Assembly: GCA_002077045.2 (NCBI GenBank)
Contig: KZ111196.1
Span: 38,030-102,029 of the forward strand
DNA length: 64,000 nt
Direction: 5' to 3'
From: Rachicladosporium sp. CCFEE 5018
Lineage: Eukaryota > Ascomycota > Dothideomycetes > Cladosporiales > Cladosporiaceae
A program made the position numbers and the translations under genes. The notes below the pieces were generated by a model. It saw nothing but the letters and a program-made list of their open reading frames with translations. It had not been told where the DNA came from and ran no database searches. Positions 20,404-31,648 of the stretch are shown here, piece by piece. Numbering within the stretch: the first letter of the stretch is position 1; each line of letters opens with the position of its first letter.

Positions 20404-21019
20404 AGCTGGATATCATAGACGCTATGGCTGTGAACGGGAGGATCGACGTCATGCATTGGGATGAGCTACTGGACGATGACCCGAAAGCTATGCCGGAGGA
20501 GGATCAGTACTTTTGGAGGTACACGTACGACTTCGTGCACACGAAGAGCTACTCGGTACGTGTCAGGTTAACAATGGATGGGACGTTCTGACAGACACTG
20601 ACCTCGCACAGAAATTGAGGGAGATATGCGTGTGTAAGACGCCGCAAAATCCTGACGAGCTCATCGTGTCTTGCGAAAACAAAGACTGCGGCCAATGGAT
20701 GCACACGAAATGCATAGCAGAGGCAGCCGTCAAGCCGCCGACCACGAACGGCACTGCAAAGACTCCGCAGAAGGGTGTCAAGGCGAAGAAGCGAGCGAGT
20801 AAGGTGACGACGCCAACGTTCAGTCCGGACTCTCGAGCTGTAGCCATTGCAAGCTCGGGAGATGGCGAGCTGACTGCGGAAGTCTTCATCAAGGGTCAGC
20901 CAAAGGGACCTAACGTCGAAGTATCGGACAAGGATGAGATCGTTGTCACTAGTAGTGGCGATGGTGTCAAACGAACGGAGGCGGTGCGTTGTTTGTTCTG
21001 TCAGTCACTGTTGGCATGA
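20404..21019 (+). CDS. BAH-PHD chromatin protein, 5' end lost in the gap
   Basis: C-terminal part of a fungal BAH plus PHD-finger protein. Exon 20404..20555 (frame starts at 20406) encodes the end of a BAH-like domain (DIIDAMAVNGRIDVMHWDE, EDQYFWRYTYD). A 56-nt intron (GTACGT..CAG) leads to exon 20612..21019 with a PHD finger: CVCK, SCENKDCGQWMHTKC and a final CLFC. About 75 residues, including Lys/Ala-rich sequence, separate HxxC from the last CxxC, an unusually long insert. BAH-PHD proteins read histone marks; the Neurospora H3K27me3 reader EPR-1 has this architecture, but orthology is not shown. The start lies in or beyond the N gap. Confidence 0.75.
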
Positions 21020-21891
21020 CCAACGTGCGTGGAGTATCGGCCGTTTCTAAAGCCAGCTTTCGCCAGCTGAACCTGTGGCGTGGTACCTTGTCGACCAACA
21101 GCTGGGTCATATAGCCGCCTCAGTCTTCAGTCTACGCATATTTTCAACCCAATCAGTCTCGGGAAGATTACATTTACGCCTTCTAGAACAATTCTTGCAA
21201 GGACATGCCTGTCGGTTCCATGCCGACGGGTAGTGGCATCAGCCGACGGCAGAAAGTAACAATCGCGGGCCGCAGATGACCCCACAGCGCAAATGGACCC
21301 TCGCATCGAGACTCTAGCTGATCACGGGAGTGCGAGGATTGAGGAAGCCTTGTGTCCACCGGCGCAGACAGCGCGAAAGCGCAGCATTCTGTGAGTGGGT
21401 CAGTTCTGCTGACAAAGCCTGCATCGATACATCAGATAGATTGCCTCGGAGCGACTACTATACTACTACCTCCACTGCCCCTAGCTGCATACAACTAATG
21501 CACTTCCTCCACCGCACCTCAGCGCGCGCGCGTGGCCGACGCAGGGGACTCGCTTGCAATGCCTTGTATTGTGGATTCTCCTGGCATCCAAAAGCTATTC
21601 TTCTGGCATCTCATCGAGCGGCTACAAATGGTCTGATCTCGTTGAGCTTCCCCAATCTCCCCATGGGTTCGCGCAGGAAATTGAGTTTAGTAGGGACCCT
21701 GTGTCATGGGCATCGCGAGTACCCTTGAGCCGCTGCATCTTGAATCGCTTCCTCATCCGCTGCTGCATTGTCGTTGGTAGACCTTGCAAGTCTTCTTGTC
21801 TTGATCGCCCTCGTGCTCGTCTGTCCTTACCGCCGAATGACACTGTGAAGAGGCCTCAAACACCTTACCCGTTCAACCCTCCTCCCCCGCC
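21020..21891. other. Intergenic region
   Basis: 872 nt between the BAH-PHD gene and the epimerase-like gene, both on the plus strand. It holds one terminator and one promoter. ORFs at 21330 and 21554 have no recognisable motif. A GCCGACGG octamer occurs twice near 21220-21250; otherwise nothing seen. Confidence 0.4.
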
Positions 21892-23194
21892 ATGGCGAGT
21901 CCCGTAGACCCCGCCAAACCCACTGTGCTTATAATCGGAGGGCTGGGTAAGTTGACGTTGGACTGGAGACATTATCTATGTAGGAGAGGATGAGCTGACA
22001 GCTCTTGCCCTCGATCAGGTTATATCGGCCGCTTCCTCGCAAATCACATCCACACCAACAACCTAGCGTCAACGATCCGCCTTGTGGACAAACAGCTCCC
22101 TCAACTCGCCTCCCTTGCCCCCGAACACACAGCCGCCTGCTCGCAAGAGAACTTTCTCCAAGCGGATGCTTCGCGACCCGAGTCCCAGGCCAAGATCTTC
22201 GACCTCCAGCCCCTCACACCCGATGGCCCCGTGCGACCATTTGACTATGTTTTCAATTGCGGCGGCGAGACGCGCTTCTCGCAGGAGGATGAGGTATACA
22301 AGCTGCGTAGCTATCAGCTGAGCTTGACGGTAGGGAAGGAGGCTGCGAAGCGAGGGGTGAAGGCTTTCGTTGAGCTGAGTACGGGGACTGTGTATAATTC
22401 CAGCAAGTCGCCATGTAAAGAGGGCGATAAGACGACGAAACCGCATACTAAGCAGGCGAAGTGGAAGTTTGCCGCGGAGGAAGAGTTGGCAAAGATTCCG
22501 GGTCTGCGTTTAGTCGTGCTGCGGCTGCCTCACGTCTATGGACCGTATGTGGGACGATGGCTAGGCACGCAGTTGGCGCTCGCAAGGCTGTACCAAGATC
22601 GAAATCGAGACAAGGCGGAGACTTTGAAGTACCTCTGGAGTAGCGACATGCGAACAAACACCCTCCACGTCGAAGACGCAGCAGAAGCGATGTGGCTAGC
22701 AGCAGTCTGGCAAAGTAAAAACGACAGCATACCCAAAGCCACTCACGACAAGATCGTCTTCAACGTTGTCGACAAGGGCAACACGACGCAAGGTACGATG
22801 GCAGGCATCGTCAAGCAGGTCTTCAAGATCGAGACGGGGTTCCAAAATGCGCTTGTGAATACTTTTGCGCGGCTGAATCTGGAGCATGTGGTGGATGATG
22901 TTAATGATGATACGCTTGATGATTGGGCGGATTTGCAGGAGGAGAGCGGGATTAAGGATAATGGGGGGCCGTTGAGTCCGTTTATGGAGAAGGAGTTGTT
23001 GAGGGACGCGGATTTGTGTTTGGATGGGGGGAGGTTTGAGAGTGTGGTTGGGTTTAGGTGAGTGCGAGCGTGATTGGGGAGTTTACTGGGAACGTGATGC
23101 TGATCATCAACACAGACCGAAGCATGAGCGGATCACGAAGGAAGAGGTCGAGGCTGTGGTCGAGAGCTATAAGCGCATGAAGTGGTGGCCCTGA
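21892..23194 (+). CDS. Extended SDR / NAD-dependent epimerase-dehydratase-like protein
   Basis: Three exons, 21892..21946, 22019..23057 and 23116..23194, give 390 aa. Intron 1 (72 nt) splits the Rossmann GGLGYIG motif; intron 2 (58 nt) gives GFRPKHERITKEE at the junction. The NAD(P)-binding fold is shown by TVLIIGGLGYIGRFL, then DYVFNCGGETRFS, FVELSTGTVYN and VVLRLPHVYGPY. The usual YxxxK catalytic pair reads Q164-x3-K168 (KQAKWKFAAEEE), so the Tyr is missing and normal SDR catalysis is doubtful. Substrate is unknown. It could be an NAD-binding sensor or a divergent sterol/sugar dehydrogenase. Confidence 0.85.
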
Positions 23195-24471
23195 GACGTT
23201 GGAGAGTGCTCGTTCTCGACGGTACAGAGGTCTAAGACGGCAGTCAGGTGGCGGATGCATAGCGTGGTTACACAAAGGAAAGCGACAATTGTGTACCATG
23301 TAAGTATGGTCAGGGATCGCAGCTGATCTTGGTAGAAGCCCAGAGCAGAAGGTGCGATACTGCAGCGATCATGGCTGCCATTGTTGCACGCAATAAGTTG
23401 AAGCTCAATACACTGTACCTCAACTTCCCACCACGAGATTTGTCAGGCTCCATCGCATTGTTGATACCTTAGGATGCCGACCTAGCTTCTCCCGCTATGA
23501 CCCAGAACACCAACGTGCAGCGAGGTCACGCGATGGCTGCCGTGCTGAGTGCCGCATGGCTTCGTGTGGTTGACATGTCACTTCCATGTTCGCCATGAGG
23601 ATCAGCCCTTGTGCCACTCTGCCTCAGACAGGTGTCTTTGGCATGGTTGGAGGGGGAATTCACCTCCACTTCACTGATGATCGTCGCTGAGAGGATGTCA
23701 CAGGCTTCTCCGTGCTGCATGAAGACCGGCAACCTCAATGTGATCTTTGGTCCGATGCGGTCCAGATTCTCGACAAACCAGTTCAAACACTGACCCAGCC
23801 ATCGTGAACAAGCATCAAAGGCACGGACCGAGCGGCTGGCCAGCGCCACATCACGACGAATCAGCATCACCGCCGCCCAAACTCCAAGTGTGCTTCACCT
23901 CTGAAACATCATCCCTATCATCCGCGTCAACGACTGGCGTTCATGGTAAAACGGCATTGGCTGACATCCAGTCCTTTGGACAACCGACGGCGTCTGCTGC
24001 CGGCGATCTCAAACGCAAGGTGCTTGATCCAGCTCCACTTGCCTTCACACTGCCACCTTGTCTCAAAGCCCTACTGGTCGTCTGAACCTCACTTCCGCTA
24101 TAAGGGGGCGGCCGAGTACCCCCACTCTTGTTCTGCGTTTGCGCCATGGCTCGACAGGGCGATTGCTCCGTTTGCGAGGCGCTGTGCTGTAGGTGCCCTG
24201 ATGCATGCTGGAACACTTGCAGATGCTCCTCGAATGTCCGTACCGAATGGCGTTGCAGTGGCTAGTATGCCACATGCTCTGCTTTGTGATGGCCTGCCGG
24301 GCTGGCCGTGAGTATGGCCCACTTCACCGGCATGGGAAGTATATGTTCAGACCTCCTGTTCGTAGTTCATACTTTCGTCTTTCATCGCTTCTGCACATCG
24401 AGATACCCGAGCATTCAGGTTCTGCTCACCCACTGCGTCTTCACGCACATACACTCCTTTGATCCGGCATC
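23195..24471. other. Intergenic region, no gene recognised
   Basis: About 1.28 kb. ORFs on both strands (for example 23747-24085 and 23526-23870) lack motifs, plausible starts or splice structure. It probably contains the promoter of the GH16 gene. Confidence 0.4.
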
Positions 24472-26156
24472 ATGCATTTCTCTACACTCGTTACATCCGT
24501 CGCCTTGATGAGCACCACTGGTTGGGCTCAGTACGTCCTTGAAGACGACTTCATGGCCGATGGCAAATTCTTTGATCAATTCTCCTTCTTCACAGCTGGA
24601 GATCCTACCCATGGCTTTGTTGACTACATTGATCAAAGCTCTGCTAGCGATGGCGGCCTGATCAATGTCACTAGCAGCTCCGTCTACATGGGTGTAGACT
24701 ACACAAATGTCGCTACTTCCGCTGGACGGCAGAGCGTGCGCATCACCAGCAACAAGTCCTACAACTCGGGTCTCGTCATCCTCGATCTCGAGCACATGCC
24801 TGGAGGAATCTGTGGCACATGGCCGGCATTCTGGATGGTCGGACCTGATTGGCCGTCGAATGGCGAGATTGGTAGGACTGCTCTACAACTCTCTATCGTG
24901 CACCACACTGACCTCAAGTAGACATCATCGAGGGTGTCAACGACCAGACCGTCAACGATATGACACTCCACACTGGTCCTGGCTGTACCATCTCCGACAA
25001 TGGCGGGTTCTCTGGAGAGATCACCACCAAAAACTGCGACGTCAACGCCGCAGGGCAGGACACAAACGCAGGCTGCCAGATCAAGACAGACAACACGAAC
25101 ACGTATGGTACCGGCTTCAACGCCAACAAAGGTGGTGTCTACGCTACTGAGTGGACCGACTCCGCCATCAGCATCTTCTTCTTCCCACGTGGCTCCATCC
25201 CGAGCGACATCTCTAGTGGCTCGCCCGACCCATCCGGTTGGGGCAAGCCTCTTGCTAGCTTCCAAGGTGGCTGCGATATCTCGAGCACATTCAAGGAGCA
25301 GCAGATCGTGTTTGATACTACGTTCTGTGGTGACTGGGCTGGTAACACTTGGAGCTCGAGCTCTTGCTCTTCGAAGGCAGCCACCTGCAATGCATTCGTG
25401 CAGAACAACCCAGCGGCTTTCGCTGATGCGTACTGGACTGTCAATTCTCTGAAGGTCTACCAGGCTGGTGCTGGAGGTTCTAGCACTGTTGTACCGACCA
25501 GCAGCACAGTCTACAGCGCCCCCATGACCAGCACTGTTGCCGTTAGCACCACAGCTACTGTTACTGAGCCGACTTCGATTCCTGCCACCTCCGTCGAGCC
25601 GTCGGTTCCTGTCACCTCCGCAGAGCCAACAGCTCCGACACTCCAGCCGACAACCTTCTCATCCACCACCAAGACAGCGTGGAGCTCGCGTACTTGGAGC
25701 GGTCACCATACGCCCGTCATGCGTAATGCAAGCGTCACGTATAGCGCAGGCAATGCTACGGACGCTTATGCTCCGACTGCCTCCGGCACAGCTACCGGCA
25801 TACCCTTTGGCACTGCACCGATCGGCACGGCGCCAGTCGGCACCGCAGCGATCGAGACTACAACGAACTCTGCCAGTTTCTCACCTGGATTCACTATGCC
25901 GTACTTACCGATCACGAGTTCTTCTACCGTAGCTGTGGATGCTGTACCTACGAGTGCCACAGGTGCAGTTGAGACGGCGACGGATGCATCGGCTGGGATC
26001 ACGAGCTCACCAACGAGTGCGCACGCCAGCTCCACAGAGAGACCTTGGAAGTGGCACTCGCATCCTGGACATCATGGTCGAGATGACGGGACTGTTGAGA
26101 AGAGGCATGCGAGGCATTTGGGAGAGCACAGGAGGCATGCTCACATGCGGCGCTGA
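24472..26156 (+). CDS. Secreted GH16 family beta-glucanase
   Basis: Two exons, 24472..24871 and 24922..26156 (50-nt intron, GTAGGA..TAG), encode 544 aa. A signal peptide (residues 1-19) is followed by a GH16 fold. The catalytic ExDxxE motif spans the splice junction as E132-I-D134-I-I-E137, and the conserved GTWPAFWM lies upstream. These enzymes cleave beta-1,3 or mixed beta-1,3/1,4-glucans in cell walls. From about residue 330 a long Ser/Thr/Pro-rich tail, probably O-glycosylated, replaces a classical GPI signal; the C-terminus is His/Arg-rich with a possible Kex2 site (EKR). Substrate class (lichenase-like versus wall-remodelling) is not decided. Confidence 0.9.
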
Positions 26157-26657
26157 AGGGCGTCCATACTGGGCAACGGGCGCCGATGTCTTCTCTGTCT
26201 CGTGTCATGGGTACATACGCGATTAACCAGCCATAGCGTGCAGGATATACAAAATCATCTCGGCATCATATCATACATACTCGAGTCGTTGCTAATCAAG
26301 TCACTGTGCTGCAAACGATTTCGCCTGTTCATCACGTGTGAGCATGGTTCCACGGCACTGCCCGCTCTCTCCCGTCCAGCCGCGTGGAAAGTCGAGCTCC
26401 AAGCTAATTTCTCACCAAGCAACACTACCATTCACGTGGCAGCAAAGAAAGAGCATCTTGTATGAGTGACATTGCGCTGCGCACGATACCTTCGAACTCG
26501 CACATAGCCACCGACGACGGGCAGCGCCGAGCGCACCCCCTTGAAGACACCCATCGCACAGCAGCCTCCTGACAGCACCTCGATCTACTCACAAGCACAT
26601 CGTTAGGACCTGCACGTAAGAGCTCGCACACATAGACTACACGCACATTGGATCAGC
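26157..26657. other. Intergenic region
   Basis: 501 nt, 3' region of the GH16 gene and promoter/5' UTR of the U2AF gene. No feature recognised. Confidence 0.4.
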
Positions 26658-28431
26658 ATGTCTGACCGGCGTGTGCAGTCCTCGCGCGATGACCGCCGAC
26701 GCGACCGCGATGGAGCCGACCGCCGCCGTCGCTCCCGATCCCCGAGACCGAGCGGCACTGGAAGTGGAGGAGGCAGAAGCCGCGAATTCGGCGCCGTAGA
26801 CTCGTACTCATCTAGCAGAGACTACCGCGAGCGGGAGCGCGAAGATCGATACTCTGGAAGTGGGCGCGACCGCGGGAGTGACCGTCGACCCGACAGGGAC
26901 TATGACCGCCGAGCTGTCAGACGTGATGACGATGATCGCAGGCGTGATACGCGTCGCGGGGATAGAGACCTCTTCGATGACAGGCGCAGAGGCGGCGCAC
27001 GTGACGGCGCACGCGATGACCGCCGTGGAGGTGACCAAGACAGGGACAGGACTCGAGCACTCGAACGCGATGACATGAAGCAGCTGGAGCAGCAGTCGCG
27101 CCAGAAGAGCGCTTCGCCTGAGCGCAAGCCCAAAGAGCCTACGCCTGATCTTACAGATGTTGCGCCTGTCACCACTCGCAAGCGCAGACTCAATCAGTGG
27201 GACATCAAGCCGCCTGGGTATGAGAATGTCACTGCAGAGCAGGCCAAGCTGTCCGGCATGTTCCCCCTGCCCGGCGCACCTCGCCAACAACCCATGGATC
27301 CGTCCCGTCTGCAAGCCTTCATGGCCCAGCCCGGCAACCAGGCCAATCCGAACGCACTCAAGCCTTCGACCGCCCGCCAGTCGAAGCGGCTCTTCGTGTA
27401 CAACTTACCTGCAACAGCTACTGACGACAGCGTGTCCGAGTTCTTCAATCTGCAGCTCAACGGCTTGAACGTCACTCGCGGCGCCGATCCCTGCATCTCC
27501 GCCCAGATGAACAAGGGCAGCGGCTATGCTCTGCTCGAGTTCAAGACTTCCGAAGACGCCACGAACGCCATGGCACTCAATGGCATCACGATGGAGCCCG
27601 AGGCCATGGACACCACGAATGGCGCCACTAATGGAGACGCTCACAAGGGTCTAGATATCCGCCGCCCGAAAGACTATATCGTCCCAGCTGTGACAGACGA
27701 GACAGCCAACGAAGCCGGCATCCTCAGCAACATCGTCCCGGACACCCAGAACAAGATCAGCATCACCAATATCCCGCTCTACCTTGACGAGGCGCAGATG
27801 CAAGAGCTGCTGCAGAGCTTCGGGGAGTTGAAGTCATTCATCTTGGTCAAGGATACGTCAAGCGAGCAGAGCAGAGGTATTGCGTTTTGCGAGTACATGG
27901 ACCCGAGTGTGACCGATGCTGCGGTGGACAGTCTGCATGGGATGGAGTTGGGCGATGCGGCGTTGAGGGTGAAGAGGGCAAGTATTGGCATTCAGCAGGT
28001 GAATAGCGAGATGAGCGTGAACGCTATGTCACTCATTGCTGGCACAGAGCTGAAGGAGGGAGCCGATACGGGGAGAGTGTTGTGTCTGATGAACATGATC
28101 ACGCCCGAAGAGTTGATGGATGCTGAGGAGTCGGAAGGTACGTTTCTCCATCCTTCTCACCTTGTATTGCGTTCACTAACAACTATTTGCAGAAATCCTC
28201 GAAGACATCAAAGAAGAGTGTTGTAAGTACGGCAACCTCCTCGAAACCAAGATGCCGCGTGGCTCTTCTGGCAACAGACAGGCTGCGGGCATTGGCAAGA
28301 TCTACGTCAAGTATGAAGACGCTGCCAGCGCGCAAAAGGCGCTTGCGGCGCTTGCTGGAAGGAAGTTCGCAGATCGCACGGTGGTTGTGACGTACTTTGG
28401 CGAGGAGTACTTCGATGTCGGAGCGTGGTAG
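26658..28431 (+). CDS. Splicing factor U2AF large subunit (U2AF65/Prp2-like)
   Basis: Binds the polypyrimidine tract and recruits U2 snRNP to the branch site. Exons 26658..28137 and 28193..28431 (55-nt intron with CACTAAC branch site) encode 572 aa. Order: Arg/Ser/Asp-rich N-terminus (residues 1-150), the KRRLNQWDIKPPGYE segment that binds splicing partners, RRM1 (about 243-330; LFVYNLP), RRM2 (about 365-445; ISITNIP, RGIAFCEY) and a C-terminal UHM-type RRM (about 473-570; RVLCLMNM, GKIYVKYED). This is the full domain set of U2AF65. RRM1 has a small insert with Asn/Thr/Gly repeats. Confidence 0.95.
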
Positions 28432-28779
28432 ATGTGCGTGTCTGCTCGGTACTGGAGCGACTCTAGAAGTGGAGATTTCGTGAGCGACCCCTGCAGGCAA
28501 GCGCAGGTGCGGTAAGCAGAGCCCCTGTCGAGGCGGCGACTAAGGCGGTCACTGCATGTGGTGCGCCTCAAAGGTGGCAACTTGTACTATAGCATCACTA
28601 CGTACATCGGCCAATGCAACAAAAGTATCACTTCTGTGTACAAAGCAGCGGTTGCATTCAGAAATCTCCAACGAAAGTACTCCTTCCCGGCGCGTGTCTT
28701 CGCGTCACTCTCGCGTCTCAATCTTCCACTTGACGCGCCTCAACCCACCTCACCTCAAACTCCTCTACGCCCTGCAAAC
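28432..28779. other. Intergenic region
   Basis: 348 nt between the U2AF gene and the proposed dUTPase first exon. No feature recognised. Confidence 0.4.
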
Positions 28780-29560
28780 ATGGCCGAGACACCCCTCCCG
28801 CCCCACGAGCCACCCTCACTCCCAGCCAGCCCTCTACCAAAACGCACGAAGCACACCGAGCCCGCCGCGACTCTGAGCGTAGCCTGTACCTAGACCCGTC
28901 CCCAACATGTGTTAAGCACATTACTCACATCCACTCTCAGCCATCCTCAACTCCGCCCAGCCCACGCCAACACCAATATCTGGGAATCCGTTCGACACCA
29001 TGACTCAACTCCCTCCCCTCAACGCTCCCTCAGAAATCCCCCCCCAAGTCAAGCTCCTCTCACCCTCAGCCAAAGCACCCATGCGAGGTTCCGCGCACGC
29101 AGCGGGCTATGATCTTTACGCTTCCGCTGCTGCTAATATTCCAGCGCAGGGGAGAGCGTTGGTGAGTACTAGTATCAGCATTGCTCTGCCGGCTGGTTGC
29201 TACGGCCGTGTTGCCCCGCGCTCTGGCTTGGCGGTGAAGCACGGGGTTAATGTTGGGGCTGGGGTAATTGACGCAGATTATAGAGGGGAGGTGAAGGTGC
29301 TGCTTTTCAACTTCGGCACTGCGGATTTCGCTGTCGCCGAAGGGGACAGGATCGCGCAGCTTGTGATTGAGAGAGTAAGTTTTGTGTGTTGTATGGGCAT
29401 GGTGGAGGGGATGTGCTAATGAGGATGACAGATCTACACTCCTGAGGTGGTCGTTGTAGAGGAGCTGGAGACGACTGTGAGAGGTGCCGGCGGCTTTGGG
29501 TCGACTGGTGGCTTCGGCGGTGTCTTGCCGAGTGTGAGTGGCGGGGCGCCAACTGCGTGA
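28780..29560 (+). CDS. DUT1: dUTP diphosphatase (dUTPase)
   Basis: Hydrolyses dUTP to dUMP and PPi, keeping uracil out of DNA and supplying dTMP synthesis; the family is a homotrimer. All five motifs are present: AAGYDLYA, PRSGLA, GVIDADYRGEVKV, GDRIAQLVIER and GGFGSTG. Core exons are 28941..29374 and 29432..29560 (57-nt intron, phase 0). I prefer an extra first exon 28780..28885 joined by a 55-nt intron (GTACCT..CAG), total 222 aa; it adds a Pro-rich, basic N-terminus and stays in frame. The alternative is a start at ATG 29000 (167 aa), which contains the whole catalytic domain. The enzyme call is secure; the N-terminus is not. Confidence 0.9.
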
Positions 29561-29843
29561 GAGGTCTGGTTGGAGTGTGAGATGAACGGCTAACATGATG
29601 ACCACGAGTCAGAGGAGTATGGCTGAGACGCAGCCTACGATCAGCGGCGACCGAAAGATATCAGATGCCATAACACGGATCATATTCGCAACGAGCTGCT
29701 CGATCGCCGTGGGCGAGAGATCACAGGCGAGCGGGGACGTCAGTAGAAACGCGATCTGCTTGATCGGCTGACCTCGTAGCGAACGGCACTTCCAAAGGGG
29801 AGCGGTGAAAAGTATGTACGGAGCGTTCGCTACAATCAACCGC

Positions 29844-30880
29844 TCAAGGCCACTCCTCGCCCAAGACCTGCGGTACGTCCCAACCCCTCCCACTTTCCCT
29901 CTCAGCTTGCTGCGACTCTTCAGTACTCCAACCACAAGCTCTCACCTGTATCTTCATACTCTCCAAGATCCGCTTCATCACCGGCCCGCCACCATCAGTA
30001 TCCCTCACTTCCTGCCCCACGAATGCGCCGTGCGTTACCGTAACCTTAGCATGCTTGACCCGCATCCACATCTGGAATAGCACTTTAGGCGGCAAAGGGA
30101 TCATGTTAATGATACTCCACATGAACGCAAAGCTCGTCGTGCCTGGCGGGCGATCTTTTGCGTACAAACCCGAGGGCACGGTAACGATGGTATCGGCTAC
30201 GAAGAGGTGGTGCTGGTAGGTCAGGACTAGGGAACCGGGGAAGTGGCCGCCGAGTTTCAGCGCGCGGACGCCGGGGATGATCTCGAGGTCAAAGGTCTTG
30301 TCGTCGATGAGGCGACGGTAGCCTGTTGGATCGCTGCGCTGCACCCAGCTTGCGTCTTCGGCTGAGATGTAGACGGGGCATTGGAAGGCTGCGGCCCAGG
30401 CTAGATGGCGGGTGTAGTAGTGAGGGTGGGAGATGACGATGCCTTTCAGGCCGCCTTTGGAGTTGATGAAGTCTATGGTGGGTTGATCGAGGAGCGAGAC
30501 GCAGTCCCAGAGCATATTGCCTGCGGGTGTGCAGATGAGGATGCAGCGTTGGCCGATGCCGAACTTGGGTTCTGTGACGATGGAGACGAGGTCTTCATCA
30601 TCGTCGATAGGCTTGAACACATTGTGGTGGCCCTTCAGGAGCGTAGAGTGGGACGTCCAGGACTGGCCTGTTGGAGGGATAAATTGGCGAGGATCCTGGA
30701 CGTCTGTTGGCTGCAGTTCGATGGGTGAGTAGACTTATCGTGAAGGGGTAGTACATCGCATATCTCGCAATTGCTCAGCAGCTTATCGGCGGGTTGATCG
30801 AACTCGGTGCCACAAGCGGTGCAGATGAGCTTGTCGTCGCCACTGTGCCGGCTACTGGATTTCGAATCAGGTGCAGACAT
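29844..30880 (-). CDS. Metallo-beta-lactamase-fold hydrolase
   Basis: Exons 30755..30880 and 29844..30695 (59-nt intron, phase 0) give 325 aa. The N-terminus has a possible zinc knuckle, CTAC then CEIC; the chosen acceptor joins it as CEICDDPRQFIPPTGQ, the form I recall in fungal relatives. The MBL core shows LICTPAGNMLWDC, ISHPHYYTRH (a reduced HxHxDH motif lacking the Asp), GHFPGS and LFVADTI. Substrate unknown. A further in-frame intron of 78 nt near the C-terminus (GTGAGA..CAG) is possible and would remove 26 residues. An upstream acceptor at CTGCAG would add five residues at the junction. Confidence 0.8.
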
Positions 30881-31648
30881 GCTTGACTTGCCTCCTCTTG
30901 CTGTACGCTGTACACCCAAGATATGCAGTTGCGGCGCGCTCAGTCAACAGCTACGAAGGTTCATAGCTCGGCGCCGATACACAACCCTAACCCTATGTGA
31001 TGAGTTCAGTTCATGGCGGTGACGACGGTAGCGCCGTCTCAAGAACTGCGATCTGGCTCTCAATGAGGCGCACCGGTTCCAGATAGTGCACGGAGAATAC
31101 TTACGCTGATTTCACACATTTCGAACGAGTCAGTGACGCTTTCGACCCTTCCATTCATTATCATGGTGTTTTGAGTGAGAAAGTGATTGTTTGACAGCAT
31201 TGCAGGAGACAAAGTTACTATCCAGTGTCCTATCGCTGCGGCAAGCATCGGAGGATCTGAGATAGCCTCGAGCGTATCCTTGGTCGCCAGCAGTGTGACG
31301 AAGCCACATGGTCTTCATCGTATCTTGTCCAGAGCGTGGAGTATATTGTTTCAGCAAGGTCTGCGAGGTATTGATAGCTACACCTGCATGAGCTCCAAAC
31401 AAGGTAGGCCGGGCCGAGCGCCACTGCCGTTTCGTGGGGTGCCGCCTGCAGCGCCACGGTGCTTGCGACACCTAATGTCTCGTTCATATTACTGACTCCT
31501 GAGCCTACATACCACTTTTTGCTTTTCTAGCGCTTGAAATCAATTTTACAACCACGATCCAACCAGTGAAATCAGCTTCGACAGACAACAGCACATGATA
31601 GCTACCGCAGGCGATCATTCACTGCTGCCTCACTAGACTTCAGCAAAC
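30881..31648. promoter_or_regulatory. Divergent promoter region MBL hydrolase / SEC9
   Basis: 768 nt between divergent starts. It contains AACCCTAACCCT (about 30983-30994), two telomere-type units about 100 nt upstream of the MBL start; such telo-boxes can bind TRF/Tbf1-type factors, but two units may also be chance. No ORF of interest. Confidence 0.4.

Noticed and set aside
19872..20591. 239-codon ORF crossing the telomere and the N gap (Arg-Val repeats)
   Set aside because: It is an artefact of reading GGGTTA repeats and N as codons; only the part after 20404 belongs to a real gene.
30983..30994. Interstitial telomere repeat AACCCTAACCCT
   Set aside because: Only two units; kept as a possible promoter telo-box, not as evidence of a telomere fusion.
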